Below, one piece after another: positions 53,541 to 64,000 of a stretch of DNA of 64,000 nucleotides. Under the pieces are notes generated by a model. It was not told the origin of the DNA. It saw only the letters and a list, made by a program, of their open reading frames with translations, and made no database searches. Source of the DNA: Microcebus murinus (taxonomy: Eukaryota > Chordata > Mammalia > Primates > Cheirogaleidae); NCBI RefSeq assembly GCF_040939455.1, contig NC_134106.1, positions 44,972,001 to 45,036,000 on the forward strand. The letters run 5' to 3'. Each line of letters starts with the position of its first letter. Positions within the stretch are counted from its first letter, which is position 1. The position numbers and the translations under genes were made by a program.

Positions 53541-53559
53541 ACTACAATTCCCAGGATGC
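53541..53559 (+). promoter_or_regulatory. ZNF143/THAP11-type site (SBS motif)
   Basis: ACTACAATTCCCAGGATGC matches the known ACTACAATTCCCAGMATGC-type consensus nearly throughout. Such sites usually lie close to transcription starts in CpG promoters, often bidirectional ones. It is 1.6 kb upstream of the EML6 start codon. Confidence 0.8.
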
Positions 53560-55000
53560 ATCGGGGGAAGGGGCGACCGAGGCAAGGAGCGGGAGGGGGC
53601 CGTCCCAGCCCCCTCGGGCGTCCAGGTTTCCAAGCGCCGCGATCTCGCCTAGTAACCTGCCGCCGCGATTCCCGCGAGCGGCGCTGGGGCCCCGCCCCCG
53701 GAGCCCCGGCTGGAGGAAGAACCTGTCTCCCGCGGCGCCCCAGTGACGAAGCCCATCCCGGGGTGCGGGAGGCGGGGAGGGGAGGGGAGGGCAGACAGGG
53801 GATCTCGCTCGCCCGTGCGGAATCCGGGACGCGGCGCTGGCGTCCGCCGGCGGCGGAGGTTAGAAGCGGAGCGAGCGGGGGTGCTCCGCGGGCGAGGCTG
53901 GATCGGAGTGGGAGCAGCGCAGGACGCCGCCAGGGCGGCGGTGCGCGCGGGCGAGGTGTCCCTGCGGGAGCATTCCTCGGACCGCGGCGCCTACGCCGGG
54001 ATGTGCGTGCGTGTGTGGGGCTGTCCCTCGTGTCCCCCGGGCGACCCCGTCACCCGCGGGGCTAAATAAGGGCAGTAGCCGGTAGCCCGCGGGAGCCGGT
54101 GTTAGCGCAGACCTTCCTGGAGAGAGGGACACGATTTTTGCCACTTATTAGTTATCTAATTTCTTCTGGACCGGGAGCGTGTGTAGGTAGCGCTCTCTTC
54201 CCTCCAACTGCACTCGCGTCTAGTGCTTTTTTTCTGATGTAGAAAATCTTTCATGACGCTTGCGATCGGAGTTGCTGATCAGTGAGAGCCACTAAGTTCC
54301 TTATGGCCCTCTCGGTGAAGAGAAGGTTTACGGAAGATTTGAATTTTAAACACATACATGACAACTAACTGGAGCATCTAAAAAATGACCATTGCATATT
54401 CGCCCTGGCTTAATGGGGAAACGGCAAATATGCTTTCAGATCGTATCAGCAGCTATCATCAGCCTGCAGCCTCTAGGGCATATTTCATGCCATCACGGGG
54501 ATGTGATTGGAGGGAGACAGGGAGAGCAGCTGACAATTAAAAGCCAAAACACCAAACTCGGTTTTAGTTTGGGGATCCCTTTCTGGGGTTAAGTGACTTA
54601 TGCAAAAAATCTGTTTCTTTCTTCCTCGCTCTCGCACGCTGGATGTAGACTGGCAGTTTCGGATCCAAGGACGGCGGTGGCGACGCTCTCCCGGGTTGCC
54701 GGTCAACGCGAAGCTATCACCGGATAAATCCCGCTGCCTGCCGCGAAGCCCCGCGCGCCGCAAACTTCAGCGAGCGAACTGGGTAATCAGTGCTTGGATA
54801 TGCGGATCCCCGATTCCAGCGGCGGGGTGACCCCCAGGAGAACCTCTCCCGGGGGCCGGAGCCCGCAGGTGCAGTGAGGCGTGCGCGCGCGAGTGCCGGC
54901 GCCCCCGACGCCGCCCGGCCGCGGGAGAGGGAGCGGGGCGCCCGGCGGGGTCCGGGGCCGCGCACCCGCGGCGGCGGCTCGTCTGCGGCGGCGGCGGCGG

Positions 55001-55376
<376 letters not shown>

Positions 55377-56605
55377 TAAGGGGGTGGGAGGGCTGGGAAG
55401 AAGGGTGGCCGGCCGGGCTTCCCCGGGGTCAGCTCCCGGAGCCCCCTGGAATAAAGGATTCTCTCTGGAACCGCATGGAATTACAGAAGGGCTGCTGATT
55501 CTAGGCTAGGGCACAAGCAGAGTGGGGGGTGCAGGTGAGGAGAGAGAGGTCTCTTCTCTGTCCCTCTGCAAGGCTTCTAAACCTCTAAGGAGTTGAGTGT
55601 TCTGATGCTTTTTTTGGTGTTCATTCCTGCTACAAGTGGAAGGAGCCTGGGTAACTATACAACACTTCTTCCTTCCTTCCCCAACTGGGTACATGATAGG
55701 ACTAATAGCCCGAAGGGTGGGAATCATCTTTGGGTGCTCCCCAATGGGTTTCTCAGTAAGCAAGAGGATTAAAAAAAATCTAAAAGAAATTTTGCCACAG
55801 GTAATTTAGAATCCTCATCCCAGCTGCTTTGGACCTGGGAAATTTCTGCAGTGGGTGGGGAGTTTGTTTTCTAATATTTCACTTGGCAGTGTTTTCATGC
55901 CAAAAGCATATTTATACACTAAATGGATGTTTCCACAATATCATTGAGGTTAATAAAAGGCTGGCAGTTGTTGGACCGCAAAATCCTACCAGCCAGCCCA
56001 CATAATCACCAACATCTGGTAGGGGATGGTCCAGGACTCACTGATAGGAGAACTCAATTGCAGGAATAGCCATTTTAGGGGCTCTCTATATTAAATTGAA
56101 GGGGGGCATATTTTGATTCTTGGCCCTATCCTCTCATCTTTGGACCAGACACATTTTTCCTGCAGCCCTTGTCAGCCTCTTGTGTGACCAAACAAGGTGT
56201 GGTCCAGATGCTGTCCACAGGGAATTCCTTTCAGCAGTTAAGGAAGATGGTCATAGTGTGAGAGCCTCAGCCCACAGGGAAAATGACTTGCTGAGGATGG
56301 ACTGCAGCTGACAGAGACCATATTTGTACCTTCCAAACTTGTGTGTTTCATTGATGTAGAACAACTTCCATCACACTTCCAGAATATTGCCTCTTTGCTC
56401 TAAGTTTGCCTTTCACGATGAAATAAATGGTTAAGTGGTATAATGTCAATGGGACTAATTTTTTGGTGGGGAGAATGATTTTTAAAAATTAGCACTTTTT
56501 ATCCCTTCTGATGTTGTGCTTATATTCCAGAGCCTTTTTTCCCCTTGAGACCTAAAGTTGAAAAATTGTTACAGAAGGTTAAAACTTAATATTAAAAAAT
56601 ATAGA

Positions 56606-56611
56606 AATATA

Positions 56612-56643
<32 letters not shown>
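56606..56643. repeat. (AT)n microsatellite
   Basis: AT dinucleotide run with a single C interruption (ATATACATATAT). Confidence 0.95.
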
Positions 56644-58554
56644 AACCTTGACTTCTAAAGATGAAGATTTTAAGTACTGGAAGCTATAATGTTCTCAAGA
56701 TTTGGTGGAACTGACATATAAAACTTTCTTCCGGTCACGTATGACAAAATAGCTTTTTTTCTTCCTTCCCTGAAAGGGTCACAGTTGCGAATTAAGCACC
56801 TTTACCTAGCCTTGTCCTGCAGATTTTGCTTCTGTAGTTGCCAGGTGGATTATCAAAGTTACAGGTGCAAATGATTAACAATGACTCATGAAAAGGTTAG
56901 ATGTTTAAAAATTTAAACCCATTATGTTTTTGCTCTGTCTTAATGCAGTACTTTCCATTACAACATCAAAATAAGATGTAGTCCTTTGAGGGAAGGGAGA
57001 GAGTGGCAATTAAACAGAAAAACTCCCTGGGGTTTAATATTAATGTGGCAGTTCATTGAAACCACTTTGACAATTTGACCTCTTAATCCTAATTTTTTCT
57101 CTCATGCAGGGGAAAAAAATCAAATGCACTGTTGAAGCTGAAGGTGGGAAAAGGGTGGAGTTGCAGTAGACTGTTGTTATGACAGGCAGCTGGGGGGGGG
57201 CGGTGATGATATCTGGCTTGGGTGGTTAAAGAAACACTCAGATTTGAAGAAAAGGTGAATGAAGTTATTTGCATAACTGGGTTTGCAGGGACCTCAGCTG
57301 ATGAAAAGAGAAATAAAAAGATGGTTTAGCTTCTGGTCTATTTATTAAGATAGTTATCTCTTTATGCTGAATGGTGACATAGTAGTAAGCCAGATTTCAG
57401 AGAAAGGACTTTATTCCTAATTCTTCACAATATTTGGTTGGGTCTGAGTATGTACAGATGAGCAGAGTTCTTCAACATCCAAGTATATCTTTGCACATAG
57501 GAATAAAATCAAGTCCAATGAATTAAAAGATACAAACCACAGATCATTATGAAATTAAGAGCTATAAAACCAGAATATTTATGCTGTTATTTTGCTTTAT
57601 CTTATATATGTAAATATCTTTTCCTGGTGAAGACAGTGCACAAGTCACAGTGCTCAGTCTTTTATCTTTATGAATTTCAACTCATTTCTGTATATCCCAG
57701 TATACTACTGTTTTTCCACTTGAAATATTAAAGTTTATCATTGAATGGGGAGGACTATAGCTAAGGTTTTCATGCAAAAATATATGTTGGCTTTTTAAAA
57801 TCATTACATGAATATTAAAACTTCTAACTCTTTATACCATCAAGTGAGATAGTATAAATGTCCGCTGGTACTTAGTTTTTCTGTTAGTTTAAAAGATATT
57901 CATATGCATACATTTTCTACTGCTTTATTTTTTGTGCTGCTTTGCCTAGAATATTAACTAGAAAACAGCCTAACAAATACTGATAACACACTCCATTTAA
58001 TAAAATCATGTGATCACTGTGATCATGATGAACCTTAATAATAATGTAGGATTTGGCAGAGCTCATTAGAGCTCAGCATATGTGTCCTCTTGCTCTGACA
58101 GGCTATGTGTTTAAGTCAGATTTTTTAAAATGTTGGTATGTGAGGGATAATGTGATTTATTAGATGTGGAGGCTTATTTTTATGCTCTTGAATGATTACC
58201 TTTCAATACAGATAACAGATTAGAAGATGATGCCGTATTTTAGCCCTGATAACATTGTGATGGGGCGAGGAAATACTTAAAGTAGTATTTGCTCTTGGAC
58301 TAACAACAGGACTCAAATCAGGGCTTGAGGGCAAGGACTGGAATAATTACTAACTTGGTTTCTAGTTTAGGTAGCAGAACATGACACAGGAAGTAAATGA
58401 AATAAAAGGTCATGAACATGTTCATTCTCTGTCACCTCCCTTCCATTTTCACAGTGACTCCACTTGAGACATTTATCTCCTCACCCTGGTCTCTGGTCCC
58501 TTCTCTCTTGTTTTTTGGCTCAATTGCAAGGAAGGTTTATTGCCAGAGCTATTT

Positions 58555-58775
58555 TAGGAGAAAGAGCACGGACTTTGACATCATGCACACATGGGTATGA
58601 ACCCCACTCCGCCGTTTACTTGGAGATATCCAAGTGAGTGGCTTGACCTTTCAGGGCCTTGTTTATTTGTGAAATAGGGGTGACAATACCTAAATTGTAG
58701 AGTTGTTGTAACTACTAGAAATAATGCATGCAAAGGGTTTAGTGTAGGGCCTGGCCCTTGGTGCTCAGTAAATTT
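58555..58775 (+). repeat. MIR
   Basis: GAGCACGGACTTTGACATCA, GGGTATGAACCCCACTCCGC, GTGAAATAGGGGTGACAATA and GGTGCTCAGTAAATTTCATT follow MIR in the forward sense. Confidence 0.85.
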
Positions 58776-59041
58776 CATTAAACACATACACCCCCAAACA
58801 AAGCAACGATTCATCATTGCCCACAAGAAGAAGTCCAGACTCCATAGCTTTCTGTTCTCTCTATTCCCAACCTTTCATTCTACCCTTGTTTTCTTTTTTT
58901 TCTTTAAATCATAAATTATTTATTTTCTGCTTGCTATATAATATGATTACTCTGTTCTTCCCTGCCTCATACAGGAATGATTTATCTCCCCTCTTGGCCC
59001 TTCTTCCTCTGTCCAGCCCTCTCCATCCCCCAACAACACAG

Positions 59042-59235
59042 TGGTGGGAGCATGGGCTTTGGGGTCAGACAGACCTGAGTTTGAACCTATATCTGCCACC
59101 AGCTGGGTGACATTACTAAACCTCTGTGAGTCTGAACTGTTTCATCAGTAAAACAGCTTCTCACTTATAAAACGGGCTTTTAAAGGTGCCTGCCTTGTAA
59201 TTTGTTGTGAAGATTACATACGAGGTGCCCCGCAG
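59042..59235 (+). repeat. MIR
   Basis: GTGGGAGCATGGGCTTTGGG, CAGACAGACCTGAGTTTGAA and TGCCACCAGCTGGGTGACAT match the forward MIR core. Confidence 0.85.
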
Positions 59236-59494
59236 TGTTTGGCTGGTAAGTGCCCACCAGAGGGGACCTGTTTGCATCCACATCCTGCAGGGCCCCGTCT
59301 GCTTCAGTCTCACCTCTCCCATGAGACCTCGTGCCATTCTCAGATGAAGGGGTGTCTTGTACTCCTAAAGTTTGTCATCTTTTGTGACCAACGCTGCTCA
59401 CTTAAACTGTATCATTTAGGGCCTTTCCTTTGTTCTGAGTATTTTCATTTGTAAGTGTATATGAGGCTTTGCAGCTGAGGATGAAGCTTAACAT

Positions 59495-59740
59495 AACCAG
59501 AGCTAACATTTCCTGAGTGCCAGACTCAGAGCTAAATGTGTGCACAGATCGAGCTCATTCACCCTCCTACAACCCCACTAGGTAGGCACTGTTGCTAACC
59601 CCAGACTACTCAGGGGCCAGCTGAGGCACAGAGAGGTTAAGGATCTTGCCCACGGTCTAGCAGATTGTAGAATGGGAATTGGAACCCAGATTGGTCTGAT
59701 TCAAAGCCCGCAGCTATTGCTCTGCTGCTTTATGGCCTCT
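59495..59740 (-). repeat. MIR
   Basis: AACATTTCCTGAGTGCCAGA, GAGGCACAGAGAGGTTAAGG, ATCTTGCCCACGGTCTAGCA and GGAACCCAGATTGGTCTGAT match reverse MIR. Confidence 0.85.
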
Positions 59741-59979
59741 TATTTTTCTCATTGTGGCCCCCACCACTGTGCCTTGTTCCTAACTAGAGCTTAGTAAGCT
59801 TATTGCTCTTTATAACTCTGTTTATCATCTGTTGGACTATAAATCCTGTGCTTTATTCAATAGTGTTTGAAGCAGATTGCTGGAACTCAGTCTAGAAATG
59901 GAACCATGTTCAAGTTCACTTTAGGAATATCACCAGCTTTGAAACAATGGTCTGAAACAATGATCTATTGGAGATGTTT

Positions 59980-60166
59980 TTTTTTTTTTTAATTAAATTA
60001 AATTAATTTATTTTGAGACAGAGTCTTGCTCTGTCGCCCTGGATAGAGTGCAGTAGCATCATCATAACTCACTGTACCCTCAAAGTCCTGGACTCAAGCC
60101 ACCCACCCTCCCACCTTAGCCTCCCAGAGTGCTAGGATTATAGGCATGAGCCACTGCGCCCAGCTA
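59980..60166 (-). mobile_element. Alu with internal deletion
   Basis: A T/A-rich head, GAGACAGAGTCTTGCTCTGT and CATCATCATAACTCACTGTA, then a jump to CCTCCCAGAGTGCTAGGATT and CACTGCGCCCAGC. The middle of the element is missing. Target duplication TATTGGAGATGTTT at 59966-59979 and 60167-60180. Confidence 0.92.
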
Positions 60167-60399
60167 TATTGGAGATGTTTAATTAAAAAAAAATTTTAGG
60201 TCTAAGTTGTGACATTGCTAAAAAAAATCTAGTGCTGCAAATACAATTGCACTTGTTGGATTTGAAGAGAGGAGTCTAACAGCTACGGTTAGGCCTGGAG
60301 TGTCAGGTAAGCAGGTTCACATGGAGATGTGATCTTATATTCTTTAGTCTCTTGAACAGTTTGAATAACAGAAATGTGGAGGTGACTATAAAGAATCAA

Positions 60400-60560
60400 A
60401 TTCATACTGAGTTGAGTGCCTGCTCTGCACCAGACACTTTGTATATATGTCATCTCATTGAATCTCTCCTCCCCCAACTCTGAGCAATAGTCTTCTCATT
60501 TTATAGGTAAGACTCTGAGAGGGAAAGAAATTTAAGCAGAGTTACTCAATGGGACCATCC
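60400..60560 (-). repeat. MIR fragment
   Basis: GAGTGCCTGCTCTGCACCAG, ATGTCATCTCATTGAATCTC and TCATTTTATAGGTAAGACTC match reverse MIR. Confidence 0.75.
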
Positions 60561-60769
60561 CATTCATTGGAGCCCACTTACTCTATGCATGGACAAGAGC
60601 AAGAAGTGAAAGCTTTTGATGGAAACTTATGACTTATTCATAAATGACCTCATTATTGCTGTTCTTATTAAAATACAGAGTTTACTTGATTTTTGTTAAT
60701 ATTCGTTTATGCTGTACGTTGGGTATATTATATTCTTTCTCATTTGTTAATTGATCAAAAACTCATTTT

Positions 60770-61130
60770 ACATCTATAATGTGCCAGATATAGGAGATGC
60801 AGCAGTGAACATGACAAAGTCCCTGCGCCCTTGAAGCTTATAGTCTGATGGGGGAGGCTGACAACAAATGAGCAAGAAAACAAAGTAAATATAGATTGTG
60901 AGCAGTGCTAAGAAGGGAATAATCATAGAGAGGAACTGGGTTGGGTGAGGGTATGGGAGCTACCTTAGATAAGGTTTCCAGAGCACCTCTCTAGGGAGAT
61001 GGCATTTAAGCTGAGACCTGAGGGGTGACAAGGGGCAGACAGGTGATGATGTGGTGGCAGAGGAAAGGTTACATGCAAAGGCAGCAAGGTGGGAAAGAAC
61101 TTAGAGTGCCTAGAATTCTGGAATAGATAC
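60770..61130 (-). repeat. L2 fragment
   Basis: GCCAGATATAGGAGATGCAG, CTTATAGTCTGATGGGGGAG, AGGGAGATGGCATTTAAGCT and GAGACCTGAGGGGTGACAAG match reverse-strand L2. Confidence 0.7.
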
Positions 61131-61389
61131 CCAGAGAAAGACCAAGGTCATCGTAATTCTCATCCAGGTCATTAATGCCTCATGGGTTTTGGTACCATAT
61201 GTCCTAGATTTCCCAGGACAGGCACAGATATTCCATTCAGTTTTTGTCGTGGCTACACTTGATCCTGTCATGCCGTGGATTTCAGTTTTTAATGAGAAAT
61301 ATGACTACATTTTTATTTGGAAAATATGGTTACCATATAATGGGCCACTACTTGAAAACATTGCACTGAACTATATTATCTTATAAAGA

Positions 61390-62150
61390 ATTATATCATT
61401 CCCACCAACAACAGTCAATCAGACAAGTGGATAATAACTGTTTTTGGTAAGTGAAAAACTGTTTCCATGACATCATCCCTAATTGGGACTGTCCTCGGGC
61501 CTTTCCTCTCCCATCCCACCAACAAGGTAGGAGAGTTGCAATCCCTGCACATCCTTGCCAAGACTTGTTATTGTCTGTCTTTTTGATTATAGCCATCTTA
61601 CTGGGTGTGAAATGGTATCTCATTGTAGTTTTAATTTGCATTTCCTTAAATGACTAATGATATTGATCATCTTTTGATAAACTTATTGGCCATTTGTATA
61701 TCTTCTTTGGGGAAATGTTGATTCAAATCCTTTACTCATTTTTAAATGTGGCATCATCAAAAGACAAAATATTTCACACCTAGTAGGATGGCTATAATCA
61801 AAAATATTTTTCCCATTCACTGAATTGTCCTTTCACTTTTTTCATGGTGCCCTTTGAAGTACAAAAGTTATTAATTTTAATGATCTCCAATTTATTTTTT
61901 CTTTTGTTCTGCTTTTGATGTCATATTTAAGAAACCATCACTTCATCCAAGGCCATAAAGATTTACTTCTATGTTTTTTTCTAAGAGTTTTATTGTTTTA
62001 GTTTTGACATTTAGGTAGATGATCCATTTTGAGTTAATTTTTTTTTTATATGGTGTGAGGTAGGGGTCCAACCTCATTCTTTTGCATGTGGATATCTAGT
62101 TGTCGCAACATGATTTGTTTTTTAAAAGACTATTTTTTCCCCATAAAATT
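61390..62150 (-). repeat. L1 3' region
   Basis: CCTGCACATCCTTGCCAAGA, GGGTGTGAAATGGTATCTCA, AATTTGCATTTCCTTAAATG, TAAGAAACCATCACTTCATC and GGTGTGAGGTAGGGGTCCAA are reverse-strand L1 phrases in order, with an internal gap near 61750-61800. Confidence 0.85.
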
Positions 62151-64000
62151 GTCTTGGATCTCCATGGTCTTTGAAATTCTGCTAGCAGGAGACTTATTCC
62201 TCCTGCATGGAAGATGCTGAATATTTGGGGACTCAGAAATAGAAATAACCATTAAAAAGATGAACCTAGAAGAAACAGAAGTCAGTTTTGGTTGCTATCC
62301 TGTACTTGCAAAGATGCTGTTAGATCCTATGAAAGATATACAGATTTTTATGTGTTTGTAGAATAAAACCATTTATACCTTGAAGAGCCAGTGTAGTGTT
62401 CAGTAACTGCTGGTTTAGGGACCAGCAACAATCTATACATTGGATTTGTTTACTCCCCCAAAGTTCTTGGTTTTTAAAAATGGTTTTACAGCCTTCAGGC
62501 TTCTGGCTGGAGACAGGTCTGTTGAGCCTGTTGAAGGGGTGGATGTAGGATGGAAAGCAGAGGGAGTTGTGAGAGAGGGTGCCTTTTGACCTCTTCTCCT
62601 TTATCAGTTCATTCCTTTCTTCCCCCTAAGGGAGGCAGACATCTGGATGGCCTCAACCACGCTATCCAGATGAAGGATTCTGGGATTGTCCACTAGTTCA
62701 CTGCCACGCCCATCAGCCCAGAGGAAGGGAGCGGCAGGCCAGCTTGCCTCCGGGACATGAAAGAAGCTCTCTCTGGACGACTGGTAGTACCTAAATAGGC
62801 TGGTCAGAGAGTTACTCTGATGGTATTGAGAATTATTTTAAGTCATGAGCCTTCATTTTTAGTTTAACTGCTATTTAATAATTTCATTAAAACATTATTC
62901 TGTGTTCATTGTGAATTGATTTTATGGGTAAGAGTAAAACAAAATCCTCAAATGATGGGATGTTTTCTAAGTAAGGGATCATCAGTTGCAAGAAAGTTGT
63001 TCATAAAAGCACAGTTAAAGAGAGGATTATAAGGTAACAAGAGAATCCTTTGGAACTCAATTAGGGAGCATGGCTGGCTTTTCAGGCACTGCACGGATAT
63101 CGGATAGGTAGTCTTTTCCTGCTGCTTTCTCTTGCAAGCATCCCTGTGCATCACAGGGATTCACATCTCTTCTTCTCTCTGCATAATACATGCTTTGAAT
63201 TCCTCTGGCTGCTTAAGTCAGTGATTCATTTTGCCCATGGCCACCCCCAAGAATCCATCTTAGCCCCTCAGTACACATGACTAGCCAGCTTGGTTCTACA
63301 AAACCAACTGAATCAATCTTTGGGTCTTACTTTCAAATTTCCCAGTAAAGAAAACTAATTGACCAATTAAAAATGGGCAAAGGATTTGAATAGATATTCC
63401 TGGTCCAATCAGCTCTAGCCTAGAGGGTGGGACAATTTCAAAATTTGCCCCTTTAAGGAAGATTATCTGATAAGGAGGTTGTGGACTGAGAAGGAGTGGA
63501 CGGCAAGTCTACTGCAGGAGGTGGACTAGAAGGGGAGGAGGCAAATGATGCCTTGATGCATAGAAAAGAGGGCAATGAGAAGAAATACCAAGTTGAGGAC
63601 AAGAAAAGGCAAGGGAAGGGATACTAACAGGGCTTAAAAATATGAGTGATATGGTATATCACAGAATTTTCAGTTATCATAAGAGGCCATGCCATGGTAT
63701 CTCTGGGGAGTGCTGGCCAATGGCTGGTGGCTACAGCCTTGGAGTGCAGGTGGGCATCAAGTATTTGCCACTGGGCTGCCATGCTACTATTAAGGGTGTT
63801 TTCTCCCCTGCTAGGGTCTGGTGTCAGGGGTGGTGGTAGAGGGAGCGTATGGGAATTGGAGCTGATGTTGGCAGGCACTAGAGAGGTGACTTGATGGTGC
63901 TCACAGGAGGCTTCCTGGGCTGGTTCAGCTGCCCCGGTGATGGAGGTGCGAGCAAGGGGCAGCAGCTATTTATCAGCTGGGGAAGAAATGTTTCCATATT

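Noticed and set aside
53232..54065. 277-codon open frame upstream of EML6
   Set aside because: It lies in the CpG island, where stop codons are rare, and the product is Arg/Gly/Pro-rich with no domain. Overlapping frames on both strands are also open.

Overview
The window is nuclear DNA from a strepsirrhine primate, most likely a lemur. The young Alu copies (for example 17637-17965, 23706-24024 and 30591-30923) all carry an extra AT-rich linker between their two arms, containing the string ATTGGCCAACTAATATATAT or its complement. I know this linker from lemur and other strepsirrhine Alus and not from human ones. The coding exons read almost exactly as human SPTBN1 and EML6, and both genes lie on the + strand in the order known from human chromosome 2p16.

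Region 1 (1-14150) is the 3' end of SPTBN1 (beta-II spectrin). Eight coding exons can be placed to the base, all with GT/AG junctions and compatible phases. They encode the last 376 residues of the long isoform: the end of one spectrin repeat, the partial repeat that pairs with alpha spectrin, a Ser/Pro-rich linker, the PH domain and a basic tail. Exon 4434-4497 can also be read through to a stop at 4584, which gives the short isoform without the PH domain. The long 3' UTR ends near 14145. This region contains no Alu.

Region 2 (14150-53440) is intergenic and built mostly from interspersed repeats: about fourteen Alus, old L1 3' ends, MIR and L2 fragments, MaLR-like LTRs and DNA transposons. 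Notable items are a 110-base local duplication sitting inside an Alu, an inverted copy of neighbouring sequence, a class II type solo LTR inserted in a Tigger-like transposon with a perfect 6-base target duplication, an Alu inside an older Alu, and an antisense EIF4E2 processed pseudogene with a 14-base target duplication. I see no functional protein gene here.

Region 3 (53440-64000) starts with a CpG island of about 2 kb that contains a near-consensus ZNF143-type site. The first coding exon of EML6 follows (55179-55375), preceded by an upstream ORF with a strong start context. The rest is EML6 intron 1, with several MIRs, an L2, an L1 end and one internally deleted Alu. I found no second EML6 exon.

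SPTBN1 and EML6 are both cytoskeletal genes (spectrin-actin membrane skeleton and microtubules), but nothing in the sequence shows a functional link. I found no previously undescribed biological system. The less ordinary signals are the three-copy 20.3-23.5 kb sequence, the solo LTR and the promoter architecture.
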